A DNA stretch of 64,000 bases from Limnohabitans sp. 2KL-27 (GCF_001269345.1 NZ_CXOP01000002.1:2232853-2296852), one strand, 5' to 3'. Counted from the first letter of the stretch, positions 29,491 through 37,908 are shown. A program made the numbers and translations. The notes: a model not told the origin generated them from the sequence alone.

Positions 29491-30117
29491 ATGACCGCCA
29501 ATCACATCAACACCCTCCCTGCCCTGCGCCAGCTCTACGGCCCCGCCCGTGAGCGTTCGCTCAAAAAAGAAATCCCGTCGCTCGACGCGCATGCGCTGCG
29601 GTTCATTGGTTTGTCGCCCTTTGTGGTGTTGGCCAGCAGCGATGCGGATGGGCACATGGACGCCTCGCCTCGCGGGGGCGATGCGGGTTTCGTCAAAGTG
29701 CTGGACGCGCAAACCCTGCTGATCCCCGATGCGCCGGGCAACAACCGGCTGGACACACTCGAGAACATCATCGCCACGGGCCGCTTGGGCACTTTGTTCA
29801 TGGTGCCGGGCTTTGACGAGACCTTGCGCGTGAATGGCCGCGCTGTGCTGTCCACCGACCCGGCCGATCTGGCGCTGTGTGCCGATGCGCGGCGCACACC
29901 CGCGCTGGTGATCCGCCTGACGGTGCAGTCGGTCTACCTGCACTGCGCCAAGGCTTTCATGCGCTCCAATCTGTGGAATGCAGCGCACCACAGCGACCGA
30001 TCGCAGATGCCCAGCATGGCCGAGATGCTGCGCGACCAGATTAGCGCGTTCAAGGGCGAAGAGATCGAGGCCGAAACCCAGGCGGAAATGTTGGCGCGCT
30101 ACCAGCAGTCGCTGTGA
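29491..30117 (+). CDS. Pyridoxamine 5'-phosphate oxidase family FMN protein (MSMEG_1061-like)
   Basis: A 208-residue FMN-binding split-barrel protein. The family pattern FVVLASSDADGHMDASPRGGDAGF at about 43-66 carries the flavin phosphate-binding Arg/Gly, and GTLFMVPGFDETLRVNGRAVLS follows near 104-125. This subgroup is usually annotated as MSMEG_1061-type; the electron donor and substrate are unknown. An upstream in-frame ATG (29440) would add 17 residues with no family match. About 280 bases separate it from glnS; I see no gene or clear structure in them beyond a 25-codon open stretch overlapping the glnS stop. Confidence 0.85.
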   Translation: MTANHINTLPALRQLYGPARERSLKKEIPSLDAHALRFIGLSPFVVLASSDADGHMDASPRGGDAGFVKVLDAQTLLIPDAPGNNRLDTLENIIATGRLGTLFMVPGFDETLRVNGRAVLSTDPADLALCADARRTPALVIRLTVQSVYLHCAKAFMRSNLWNAAHHSDRSQMPSMAEMLRDQISAFKGEEIEAETQAEMLARYQQSL

Positions 30118-30256
30118 GTGAGGCACCAACACGGTGCGCCGAGTTGTCCCACACAGGTGTGCATGAAGCTGTGGACAAGTCCGTGGACATCGACACCAAG
30201 CCTGATGCCATGCGGCCTGGCACAGGGTGCCTGTTGAACAGGCAGCGGCAGCCGCC

Positions 30257-30982
30257 TTATTTTTTCTGCACCGGATTGGCCAGCAGCAACTGGGCCGGGT
30301 AGGCGCGCATGAACTCGCGGGCTTTGTCGAGCGGGGCACTCAGCCAGGCGGCCCAGGCCCCTTCGTTGAGGATGGCGGGCATGCGTTTTTCGTTGCCGTT
30401 TTGGCCGTAGCGGTTCATCAGCGCGTGGCTGTTGGCGTTGACCGTGAGCAGGGTGAAGCTGGTGATGGCCTCGTCGCCTTGGCCCCAGCGCTCCCACAAA
30501 CCGGCCACCCCCATGGGTTTGCCGTCCACGCGGGCGATGCGCGTGGGCACGGCTTTGCCGCTGCGCCAGTCGTCTTCCAAGAAGGCCTGCATGGGGATGA
30601 TGCAGCGCTGCGCCTTCAGCCAGGTGTCCCGCGTGGGGGCGGCGGTGCTCATGGTTTCGTAACGGGTGACGGCCAGCTTGGTCGAGCGCAGTTTGGCGTC
30701 CGACGCCGACTTGACCCAGGTGGGCACCAGCCCAAACTGGCCTTGGGCCAACTCCAGTACCAGCGGGCTGGTCGGGGCTGAAGTGGGGGCGGCTGCTTGA
30801 GGCTCTGTGGCGCTTGCACTGGCCGGCGCCAGCACGGGTTCTGCGGCCACAAACGCCTTGCGGATGAAAAAACCCAGCTGGCGCGGCCAAACTTCTTTGC
30901 CCAGCAGGGCTTCGGGCGGGGCGATGCCAAAGGCCTCGGCGTACAGGTCTGGGCTTTTCAGGCATTCGTATTGGGTGCTCAT
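30257..30982 (-). CDS. SRAP/YedK-fold protein lacking catalytic residues
   Basis: A 241-residue member of the SOS-response-associated peptidase (HMCES/YedK) fold. It keeps family landmarks such as GQFGLVPTW (81-89), RYET (107-110), RCIIPMQAFLEDDW (126-139) and KRMPAIL (199-205). The known active site is changed: residue 2 is Ser instead of Cys, the Asn before AR-ET is Val105, and the His of HxRMP is Glu198; only the glutamate (Glu136) remains. An Ala/Pro-rich insertion spans 47-75. Active family members crosslink to abasic sites through Cys2; this protein should not be able to. Function is unknown. Confidence 0.82.
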   Translation of the reverse strand: MSTQYECLKSPDLYAEAFGIAPPEALLGKEVWPRQLGFFIRKAFVAAEPVLAPASASATEPQAAAPTSAPTSPLVLELAQGQFGLVPTWVKSASDAKLRSTKLAVTRYETMSTAAPTRDTWLKAQRCIIPMQAFLEDDWRSGKAVPTRIARVDGKPMGVAGLWERWGQGDEAITSFTLLTVNANSHALMNRYGQNGNEKRMPAILNEGAWAAWLSAPLDKAREFMRAYPAQLLLANPVQKK

Positions 30983-31049
30983 GCGGTCGATGCTAACCCA
31001 CGCCCCCAGGCGATGGACCTGATACGCTCACGGCCTTGCCCAAAACCAC

Positions 31050-31586
31050 TTGCCCATGCTGATCCGTTTCAACAAACCTTATGGTGTGCTCAGTCAGTTC
31101 ACCCCCGAGGGGCGCTGGCAGGGCCTGAAGGACCACATCGTCCTGCCTGGCGTTCATGTGGCCGGACGGCTGGATGCCGACAGCGAAGGCTTGCTGCTGC
31201 TGACCGACGATGGGCGGGAGCAAGCCCGCATTGCCGATCCACGCTTCAAGATGGAAAAAACCTATCTGGTGCAGGTGGAGGGCCTGGTGAGCGAGTCGGC
31301 CCTGACCGCCTTGGCCCGGGGCGTCGTTCTCAACGATGGCCCCACCCTGCCCGCCCGGGCCCGGGCGGTGGCGCCGCCGGCCGCGCTGTGGCCACGCAAG
31401 CTACCGATCCGTGAGCGCCAGAGCATCCCCACCTCGTGGCTGGAGCTGACGATCCGGGAGGGGCGCAACCGGCAAGTGCGGCGCATGACGGCCGCCGTGG
31501 GCTTGCCCACGCTGCGCCTCATCCGCACCACCATCGGCCCATACAACCTGGACGATTTGCCCACGGGCACTTGGCAGCAAGTCTGA
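31050..31586 (+). CDS. rluE: 23S rRNA pseudouridine synthase RluE-like
   Basis: A 178-residue pseudouridine synthase of the RsuA/RluB/E/F group without an S4 domain, as in RluE, which modifies U2457 of 23S rRNA. The catalytic motif GRLDADSEGLLLLTDDG is at 39-55 (Asp42). The C-terminal RNA-binding motif EGRNRQVRRM near 146-155 is also present. A second ATG two codons later (31056) is an equally possible start. RluE is the best match by length; other small members cannot be fully excluded. Confidence 0.88.
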   Translation: MPMLIRFNKPYGVLSQFTPEGRWQGLKDHIVLPGVHVAGRLDADSEGLLLLTDDGREQARIADPRFKMEKTYLVQVEGLVSESALTALARGVVLNDGPTLPARARAVAPPAALWPRKLPIRERQSIPTSWLELTIREGRNRQVRRMTAAVGLPTLRLIRTTIGPYNLDDLPTGTWQQV

Positions 31587-31673
31587 GCCCTGGGCGTTGG
31601 CTTGCGCCAGCGCAAGGCAGGTCACCGCCGTCTTCCTGCACAATCACCCCTCTTTCAACCCAAGGTACCCCGC

Positions 31674-32312
31674 ATGTCTGACTTGCTGAACAAACTCGAA
31701 TGGCGCTACGCCTGCAAAAAAATGGACCCCACCAAGGTCGTGCCACAAGACAAAGTCGACCGCATCGTCGAAGCCGCGCGCTTGGCCCCCACGTCCAGCG
31801 GTTTGCAGCCCTTTGAAATCATCGTGGTGACCAACCCCGCTGTGCGCGAACAAATCAAGCCCAAAGCCTGGGGCCAAGCCCAGATCACCGACGGCTCGCA
31901 CCTGCTGGTGTTTGCCGCTTGGGACAACTACACGGCCGAGCGCATCAACATGATGTTTGACCTGACCAATGCGCAGCGTGGCGGCACCAATGAAGGCTGG
32001 GAAAACTACCGCCAAATGTTGCTCAAGAACTACCCGGCCCGCACGCCCGAGGTGAACTACGAGCACGCCGCCCGTCAGGCCTACATCGGTTTGGGCGCGG
32101 CCTTGATCGCCGCCGCCTTCGAAGAAGTGGACGCCACGCCCATGGAGGGTTTTGACCCCCAAGCCGTAGACGAAATTTTGGGCCTGAGCGCCCGCGGCCT
32201 GCGCAGCGTGGTGATCGTGCCCTTGGGTTACCGCGCCAGCGAAGGCGATTGGCTGGCCAATCTCAAAAAGGTGCGACGCCCCACGGCGCAGTTCGTGACC
32301 GAAGTCAAGTGA
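31674..32312 (+). CDS. NAD(P)H-dependent nitroreductase family oxidoreductase
   Basis: A 212-residue FMN-dependent nitroreductase (NfsB type). An early RYACKKMDP segment at 11-19, followed by ARLAPTSSGLQPFEIIVV at 35-52, carries FMN contacts. The C-terminal VIVPLGYRASEGDWLANLKKVRRP near 185-208 matches the family. It would reduce quinones or nitro compounds two electrons at a time. The start was taken at the ATG after CCAAGG; the frame is open 24 codons further. A clear terminator follows at 32351-32383. Confidence 0.92.
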   Translation: MSDLLNKLEWRYACKKMDPTKVVPQDKVDRIVEAARLAPTSSGLQPFEIIVVTNPAVREQIKPKAWGQAQITDGSHLLVFAAWDNYTAERINMMFDLTNAQRGGTNEGWENYRQMLLKNYPARTPEVNYEHAARQAYIGLGAALIAAAFEEVDATPMEGFDPQAVDEILGLSARGLRSVVIVPLGYRASEGDWLANLKKVRRPTAQFVTEVK

Positions 32313-32350
32313 TGGCCTTGCCCGCTCAAGGCGGGCAGGCTTCGCTCCGC

Positions 32351-32383
32351 CACAAAGCCGCAGAATCTGCGGCTTTGTGCTTT
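32351..32383 (+). terminator. Terminator after nitroreductase gene
   Basis: A perfect 13-base stem, CACAAAGCCGCAG / CTGCGGCTTTGTG, with a three-base loop, followed by CTTT. A second, smaller hairpin (TTGCCCGC / GCGGGCAGG, about 32320-32340) lies directly before it. Confidence 0.85.
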
Positions 32384-32429
32384 AACATCAAGGGCTTCCC
32401 AAGCCGGGATGTCTCTCCAAGGAACCAAC

Positions 32430-32576
32430 ATGGCCAAAGGCGAACAACGCAGCAACAAAATGGCCAAGAAGCCAAAGAAGGACACCTCGCCTCCCAAGAC
32501 GTTCACGTCCGACCGCCCCATGGCACCGTCCACCTTTGTGGCCCCACGCGGCAAAGTCAAAGACAAAGACAAGTGA
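32430..32576 (+). CDS. 48-residue basic small protein
   Basis: A very short lysine-rich protein: MAKGEQRSNKMAKKPKKD, then a proline/threonine stretch and a tail KVKDKDK. An AAGGAACC ribosome binding site is well placed and the gene lies between a terminator and the next gene. I recall similar MAKGxQRSNKxAKKPK proteins annotated as hypothetical in betaproteobacteria, but I cannot verify this here. Strong positive charge suggests binding to nucleic acid or ribosomes; that is inference. Confidence 0.72.
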   Translation: MAKGEQRSNKMAKKPKKDTSPPKTFTSDRPMAPSTFVAPRGKVKDKDK

Positions 32577-32616
32577 GTGGGACGGCCAAGCGCCCTGCTC
32601 GCTTGGCCCGCCTTGC

Positions 32617-33315
32617 ATGACCCCGATCCACGAAGACGAGCACCTGCTGGTGCTGGAAAAACCCAGCGGCTTGTTGTCGGTGCCCGGTCGTGGCCCGGAC
32701 AAGCAAGACTGCCTGTCCAAGCGGGTGCAAGACCGCTACCCCGAAGCCCTGATCGTGCACCGCTTGGACCAGGACACCTCGGGCCTGCTGCTCATGGCCC
32801 GGGGCATTGAAGCCCAGCGCCGCCTGAGCAAGCTGTTTGAAACCCGCCAGGTGAAAAAACGCTACGTGGCGGTGGTGGCTGGACAGCCTGCTCAATCACA
32901 AGCGGCCGTTTTGGCCGATGATGACGGCTGGCGCACCATCGATGGCCCGATCCTGCTCGACTGGGATCGTCGACCTCTGCACATCATCCACCCTGACGGC
33001 AAAGCCAGTCGCAGCCGCTGGCGGCCGCTGCAAAGCAGCCACAGTGACAGTTTCAGCGCCAGCCTGATCGAGCTCGAACCCGTCACAGGCCGCACCCACC
33101 AATTGCGGGTGCACCTGCAAAGCATTGGCCACCCCATGCTGGGTGACTCGCTGTATGCACCGCCGGACATCAAGGCGCTGAGCCCCCGCTTGCTGCTGCA
33201 CGCACAAGAGCTGGCCTTTGTACACCCCTTCACCGAGCAAGCCCTGGCATTCAAGGCCCCGGTGACCTGGTCGGCCACTTCGCCTTACATCGCGATGGGT
33301 CACACCCAACCCTGA
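32617..33315 (+). CDS. RluA-family RNA pseudouridine synthase
   Basis: A 232-residue pseudouridine synthase of the RluA group without S4 domain. The catalytic HRLDQDTSGLLLMARG is at 48-63 (Asp51). The binding motif GRTHQLRVHL near 160-169, and HPMLGDSLYAP near 174-184, are standard. RluA itself modifies U746 of 23S rRNA and U32 of some tRNAs. Length fits RluA, but the specificity cannot be settled from sequence. It is 40 bases after the small basic protein and may share its transcript. Confidence 0.9.
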   Translation: MTPIHEDEHLLVLEKPSGLLSVPGRGPDKQDCLSKRVQDRYPEALIVHRLDQDTSGLLLMARGIEAQRRLSKLFETRQVKKRYVAVVAGQPAQSQAAVLADDDGWRTIDGPILLDWDRRPLHIIHPDGKASRSRWRPLQSSHSDSFSASLIELEPVTGRTHQLRVHLQSIGHPMLGDSLYAPPDIKALSPRLLLHAQELAFVHPFTEQALAFKAPVTWSATSPYIAMGHTQP

Positions 33316-33319
33316 GGGT

Positions 33320-34216
33320 TCAGGTCTGGCCTGCGCCCTTGATGCGGCCCGACACCACCCCGCACAGCACCACCAGACCCATGCCCATGAAGGCCAACGC
33401 ATCCGGGATGTGGTCAAACAGCCACCAGCCCATCAAGGTGGAAAAACCCACCCCGGTGTAGAGGAACGGTGAAACCACCGAGGCTGGGGCTTTGGAAAAA
33501 GCCACGATCAGCAGGTACTGGCCCAGCGTCGCCGCCAAACCCACCAAGAGGAGCAGGGACCATTCGTGCAGGCTTTGCGGCGTGACCCAGGCGTTGATCA
33601 CCAGCAATGTGCTCACCGCCCAGCCCACCCAGCCTGTGTACAGCTGCATCACGGCCGGGTCTTCGGTGCGCGTCATGTGGCTCGTCACCGCTTGGAACAC
33701 AGCGTAGGTCAACACCACCGTGAGCGCCATCCAGCCGACCGAGCTGTCAACTTGTCCCCCCGGGCGGATGACCAACATGGCCCCGATCAACCCGCCCACC
33801 ACCATGAGCCAGCGCAGCGGGGAGACTTGCTCCCTCATGACAAAGCGGGCCAGCGCGGTGAGGACCAAGGGCGTGAGCATGACGGTGGCCGTGAACTCGG
33901 CCACGGGCATGCGCTGCAGGCAATAAAAAGCCAGCAGACTGCAAGACACCATGAGCAGGCCACGCAGCAACTGCCAGCGCAAGCTGTGCGTGCGCCACAT
34001 GGCCCGCCCCCGCACCGGGGCCAGCACCAGCGCAGTGCCCACGGCCTGCACCGCGTAACGAAACCACAGCACCATCAAAGGCGTGACGCTGAGCATGACC
34101 CATTTGCTGGTGGCATCGCTGAAACTCAAGCTGGCCATGGCCAACACGGCAAAGAGGATGCCGGGCTGCAGCCAAGCGTGGCTGGATGGATGAGGCTGTT
34201 GGGGTGGGTGATTCAC
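33320..34216 (-). CDS. EamA/DMT family transporter
   Basis: A 298-residue inner-membrane protein of two EamA repeats with about ten transmembrane segments. An N-terminal repeat begins ILFAVLAMASLSFSDATSKWV, and the second ends GVGFSTLMGWWLFDHIPDALAFMGMGLVV. Substrates of the family are metabolites such as amino acids or nucleosides; none is assignable here. The start is a GTG (34214-34216); the frame extends upstream past the ferredoxin promoter but without hydrophobic sequence. It is divergent from the ferredoxin gene. Confidence 0.88.
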   Translation of the reverse strand: MNHPPQQPHPSSHAWLQPGILFAVLAMASLSFSDATSKWVMLSVTPLMVLWFRYAVQAVGTALVLAPVRGRAMWRTHSLRWQLLRGLLMVSCSLLAFYCLQRMPVAEFTATVMLTPLVLTALARFVMREQVSPLRWLMVVGGLIGAMLVIRPGGQVDSSVGWMALTVVLTYAVFQAVTSHMTRTEDPAVMQLYTGWVGWAVSTLLVINAWVTPQSLHEWSLLLLVGLAATLGQYLLIVAFSKAPASVVSPFLYTGVGFSTLMGWWLFDHIPDALAFMGMGLVVLCGVVSGRIKGAGQT

Positions 34217-34338
34217 GGGTGAACAACTTTTCGATGAGTGGCCATCTTGGCACACGCTGGCGCCCCAAGCTGTCACGCAAGGCAAACCCGTGCACCCGCC
34301 TCGCTCCCTCTGGGCCAGAGCCACTACACTCGCCCACC

Positions 34339-34629
34339 ATGTCCCAAGAAATCCCATTTTTTAATGCCCGCATTGCGCCCGACGGCGGCAGCTTTGACGC
34401 CTGGAAAACGCAGAGCTTGCTCGACTCGCTGGAGCAAGGCGGCTTGCAGTGGCCCAGCTCCTGCCGCTCCGGCACTTGCCGCACCTGCATCGGCCAGCTG
34501 GTCTCAGGCCAAGTGCACTATGAGATGGAATGGCCCGGCCTCACGGCCGAAGAAAAAGCCGAGGGCTGCGTGCTGCCCTGCGTGGCCAGGCCCCTGAGCG
34601 ACGTGGTGCTGCAAGACCCCTTTTCCTGA
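34339..34629 (+). CDS. 2Fe-2S ferredoxin (plant type)
   Basis: A 96-residue ferredoxin domain with C42, C47, C50 and C81 in the CX4CX2C...C arrangement (CRSGTCRTC ... LPC). It probably carries electrons to an oxygenase or reductase not coded nearby. The beginning MSQEIPFFNA has no signal peptide. The neighbour on the left is divergent and the next gene converges. Confidence 0.9.
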   Translation: MSQEIPFFNARIAPDGGSFDAWKTQSLLDSLEQGGLQWPSSCRSGTCRTCIGQLVSGQVHYEMEWPGLTAEEKAEGCVLPCVARPLSDVVLQDPFS

Positions 34630-34648
34630 ACGCTGGGCCAGTGCTGAG

Positions 34649-34695
34649 GCATTCGCCCAGGCAGGCATGGCTCCCGGATCAAGTCAGGGATGACA
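34649..34695. repeat. Degenerate dispersed palindromic repeat
   Basis: The stretch ATTCGCCCAGGCAGGCATGG followed by CTCCCGGATCAAGTCAGGGATGACA resembles the widely dispersed proteobacterial intergenic repeat that reads roughly CCCGGGTCAAGCCCGGGATGACA. It lies between ferredoxin and ntrC and is decayed. No second copy is visible in this window. Confidence 0.5.
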
Positions 34696-34727
34696 AGCCA
34701 TGTGAATCGCCCCGGACCGATCCGCGT

Positions 34728-36263
34728 TCAAGCGTCGTCCAGGCCCAGTTCTTGGATTTTTCGGGTGATGGTGTTGCGGCCAATGCCCAGTTTTTGCGCG
34801 GCCTCAATTCGGCGGCCGCGCGTGGTGGTCAGGGCAGCCTCAATCAGTTGGCGTTCAAAGCGTCGGGTCAGCACGTCCCACACATCGGTTCGGCCTGCGT
34901 GGAGCAAGGCCAGGGCCTCTTGTTCCAGGTCAAGCTCCCAGCCCATGGTGGCCGTGTGGGTGGGTGTGTCTGAGCCTGCTGCCACCGAACCCAAAGTTTG
35001 CTGCAGCCCTGCCCCACCGTGCTCACTGGGATGAGCTGGGGTATCGGGCGCTGCAAGGCTGGCCACGAAGGCCGTTGGATCGGCCGGTACGCCGCCCAGA
35101 GTGGCCTGCACTTCGGGTGGCAAGTCCTTGACTTCAATCACCTGGGCAGGGGCCATCACGGTCAGCCAATGGCAAATGTTTTCGAGCTGCCGAACATTGC
35201 CCGGAAACTGGAACTGGCCCAGACGGTCGAGCGCCGCATCTGAAATGCGCTTGGGCTCCACACCCAGTTGCTGGGCACTGCGCTGCAAAAAGTGGCGGGC
35301 CAAAGCGGGCACGTCTTCGCGCCGCTCACGCAGTGCGGGCAAACGCAGGCGGATCACATTCAGGCGGTGGTACAGGTCTTCGCGGAACACGCCCTCTTTG
35401 ACGCGCTGCTCCAGGTCTTGGTGGGTGGCGGCGATCACGCGCACATTGGCTTTGACGGCACTGTGGCCGCCCACCCGGTAGAAGTTGCCGTCTGACAACA
35501 CCCGCAGCAAGCGGGTTTGCAAATCAAACGGCATGTCACCGATTTCGTCCAGGAACAGCGTGCCACCATCGGCCTGCTCAAAGCGGCCCCGGCGCGAGGC
35601 TTGCGCGCCCGTGAAGGCACCGCGCTCGTGGCCGAACAATTCACTCTCGAGCAGGTCTTTGGGAATGGCCGCCGTGTTGATGGCCACAAAAGGCTGGTTG
35701 GCACGCGGCGAGTGTTTGTGCAGCGCATGCGCCACCAGCTCTTTGCCGGAACCCGACTCGCCCGTGATGAGCACCGTGACATGGCTTTGTGCCAAGCGGC
35801 CGATGCCGCGAAACACGTCTTGCATGGCGGGCGCTTGGCCCAGCATTTCGGGTGCATCGGCCATTTTTTCTTCGGCCACGTCCTCGCGCTGGCTCTCGCC
35901 CACAGCGCGGCGGATGAGTTCCACCGCTTTGGGTAAATCAAAGGGTTTGGGCAAATATTCAAATGCGCCGCTGGAGAAGGCCGATACGGCGCTGTCCAGA
36001 TCGGAAAAGGCGGTCATGATGATGACCGGCAAGCCGGGCATGCGCTGTTTGATGGCGGCGAGCAAATCCAGACCCGAGCCGCCGGGCATGCGGATGTCGC
36101 TCACCAGCACCTGGGGGCCGTCGCTTTCGCCTTCCGCCTCCAGCGCCTTCAGCACCTCCCGTGGGTTGGTGAAGCTGCGGGTGGGCAGTCCTTCGCGCAG
36201 CAGTGCTTTTTCGAGCACAAAGCGGATGGATTGGTCATCGTCTACGATCCAGATCGGCTTCAT
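34728..36263 (-). CDS. ntrC: Nitrogen regulatory response regulator NtrC
   Basis: A 511-residue sigma-54 activator. The receiver domain has VDDD at 7-10 and the phosphoacceptor Asp56 in SDIRMP. The AAA+ domain has Walker A GESGSGKE near 168-175 and the GAFTGA loop that touches sigma-54 near 212-217. A C-terminal Fis-type helix-turn-helix (AAQKLGIGRNTITRKIQ) ends the protein. An upstream ATG (36297-36299) overlaps the ntrB stop as TAATG and is in frame; it would add twelve residues. The receiver begins at MKPIWIV, hence the choice. Likely co-transcribed with ntrB. It probably activates glnA and the nitrogen regulon. Confidence 0.96.
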   Translation of the reverse strand: MKPIWIVDDDQSIRFVLEKALLREGLPTRSFTNPREVLKALEAEGESDGPQVLVSDIRMPGGSGLDLLAAIKQRMPGLPVIIMTAFSDLDSAVSAFSSGAFEYLPKPFDLPKAVELIRRAVGESQREDVAEEKMADAPEMLGQAPAMQDVFRGIGRLAQSHVTVLITGESGSGKELVAHALHKHSPRANQPFVAINTAAIPKDLLESELFGHERGAFTGAQASRRGRFEQADGGTLFLDEIGDMPFDLQTRLLRVLSDGNFYRVGGHSAVKANVRVIAATHQDLEQRVKEGVFREDLYHRLNVIRLRLPALRERREDVPALARHFLQRSAQQLGVEPKRISDAALDRLGQFQFPGNVRQLENICHWLTVMAPAQVIEVKDLPPEVQATLGGVPADPTAFVASLAAPDTPAHPSEHGGAGLQQTLGSVAAGSDTPTHTATMGWELDLEQEALALLHAGRTDVWDVLTRRFERQLIEAALTTTRGRRIEAAQKLGIGRNTITRKIQELGLDDA

Positions 36264-36298
36264 CAACGTGGCGCTTTCTGTGGGCACTCTTGTGTGCA

Positions 36299-37363
36299 TT
36301 AAGGCAACGGAATCAATATCTTGAAGTCCGTACGACCGGGCTCGCTGTCACATTCGATCATGCCGTGGTGTTGCTGCACAAAGGTTTGCGCCAATGTCAG
36401 CCCCAGGCCAGAGCCGCCTTCGCGCCCCGAAATCAACGGGAAGAAAATGCGGTCCTTGATCGAGTCTGGAACACCAGGCCCGTTGTCCATCACATGCAAT
36501 TCCAATGCCAGGCGATAACGCTGTTTGCCAAACGTGACTTGCCTCAAGATTCGGCTCTTGAGGGTGATCTGCGCGTCGCCTTGGGCTATGCGCTCTTGCA
36601 AGGCCTGCGCCGCGTTGTGTGAGATGTTGAGCACCGCCTGGATGAGCTGCTCGCGGTCGCCACGGAACTCGGGGATCGAAATGTCGTAGTCGCGCACCAC
36701 CTTGAGACCCTTGGGAAACTCGGCCAGGATCAGGGCCCTGACGCGCTCGCACACTTCGTGAATGTTGACATCACCCACCACATGCGGCCTGCGGTGTGGG
36801 GCCAGCAGCCGATCCACCAAGGTCTGCAGCCGATCGGCTTCATGGATGATGACCTGCGTGTATTCGGTCAACTCTTTGTTGTCCAGTTCCATCTCCAGCA
36901 ACTGGGCCGAGCCACGGATGCCGCCCAAGGGGTTCTTGATCTCGTGCGCCAGGTTACGGATCAGCTCCTTGTTGGCTTGGGCCTGCTCCGACAAGCGCTC
37001 TTCACGCTCTTGGCGGGTTTGCTGCTCGACGGGCAGCAACTCCACAATCACCTCATCGGGCTGGTCCGAGGGTGCCACGATCACATGCACGGGCAAGCTG
37101 TCCTCATGGTGCAGTCGGCGCAACTGGGCTTCGTAACGCAGCGCGGCAAACTCGTTCGATTGGGCCCCGGCCAGGGCCATGATCAAGGGCTGTGGGTCCA
37201 CAAAATAGTCGGGCAAATGCGTGTCGTACAGGGTCCGCCGGGACAGGCCCAAAGCATCTTCCAGCGCCGCATTGACGAAACGCACCCGACCTTGACCTTG
37301 CATGACGGCCACGGGCGTGGCCAACAAGTCAAAAGCCTGGAATCTTGAAACGGGTGTGCTCAT
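36299..37363 (-). CDS. ntrB: Nitrogen regulation sensor kinase NtrB
   Basis: A 354-residue cytoplasmic histidine kinase/phosphatase controlled by PII. A PAS domain spans about 10-75. The H-box LAHEIKNPLGGIRG has the phosphorylated His140, and the ATPase part has SGREGGSGLGLTLAQ near 325-339. No membrane segment is present, as expected for NtrB. Its start overlaps the stop of the secreted protein (ATGA) and its stop abuts ntrC, so all three are an operon. Confidence 0.96.
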   Translation of the reverse strand: MSTPVSRFQAFDLLATPVAVMQGQGRVRFVNAALEDALGLSRRTLYDTHLPDYFVDPQPLIMALAGAQSNEFAALRYEAQLRRLHHEDSLPVHVIVAPSDQPDEVIVELLPVEQQTRQEREERLSEQAQANKELIRNLAHEIKNPLGGIRGSAQLLEMELDNKELTEYTQVIIHEADRLQTLVDRLLAPHRRPHVVGDVNIHEVCERVRALILAEFPKGLKVVRDYDISIPEFRGDREQLIQAVLNISHNAAQALQERIAQGDAQITLKSRILRQVTFGKQRYRLALELHVMDNGPGVPDSIKDRIFFPLISGREGGSGLGLTLAQTFVQQHHGMIECDSEPGRTDFKILIPLP

Positions 37364-37881
37364 GGCTTGGCGGCTTTCATGGGTGCAGGGCGTCTCGCCA
37401 ACTCGCGCTGCAGGCTGTCGATGTCACGCTCAGTCCGGTCAATGGCGGCTTTGAGCGAGGCCACACGTTCTTGGTATTGGAGGGGCGCGGTCTGTTCGCT
37501 GGCCGACCTGAGCGGCGCGCCCTGGTTGAAGCTCAGCAGCAAGGCTTGGTGTTGCTTTTGAACCCGCTCAAGCTCCTGGGCCAGAATGGTGCGCGCCTGA
37601 ACATCTCTTTCGCCCTGGCGGTCGATGACCGTGCGTGAGGGCTCCGCTTTGGTGCTCGTCTCATCGGGCATCGGGTCAGCAGGTATCACCGCCACTGGCG
37701 CAGGCTGGGTGCGCAAGCCGGTGATGACCGTGACGGCCTGCTCAGACAGACGCTCGCAGCGGGTCAGGTCTTTGGGCGCATTGGTGTATTCCTGCCCACA
37801 GCGGTAAATGACCTCCTGGGCCCAACCGCTCACACACCAAAGTCCAGCGCACAGCAGCAACACATGCCGAGAAAGAGACAC
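37360..37881 (-). CDS. Secreted coiled-coil protein in the glnA-ntrBC operon
   Basis: A protein of about 173 residues. A signal peptide (LLLCAGLWCVSGWAQ) is followed by a small segment VIYRCGQEYTNAPKDLTRCERL with two cysteines, reminiscent of DUF4124, then a coiled coil at about 115-165 (QELERVQKQHQALL, LKAAIDRTERDIDSLQREL). Its product is unknown. A longer ATG start at 37944 would run straight through the glnA terminator, so the GTG just after that terminator is preferred. The position between glnA and ntrB is striking for an exported protein. Confidence 0.72.
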   Translation of the reverse strand: MSLSRHVLLLCAGLWCVSGWAQEVIYRCGQEYTNAPKDLTRCERLSEQAVTVITGLRTQPAPVAVIPADPMPDETSTKAEPSRTVIDRQGERDVQARTILAQELERVQKQHQALLLSFNQGAPLRSASEQTAPLQYQERVASLKAAIDRTERDIDSLQRELARRPAPMKAAKP

Positions 37882-37908
37882 AAAAAAAGGACGGCCGAGG
37901 CCGTCCTT
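37882..37908 (-). terminator. Terminator of glnA
   Basis: Read on the minus strand: the ten-base stem AAGGACGGCC / GGCCGTCCTT with a two-base loop, then a T tract. It is about 40 bases after the glnA stop. It probably separates high glnA transcription from lower read-through into ntrBC. Confidence 0.9.

Noticed and set aside
30165..30185. DnaA-box-like TGTGGACAA in the gap between the PPOX and SRAP genes
   Set aside because: A single imperfect box without dnaA, dnaN or an AT-rich stretch; not an origin.
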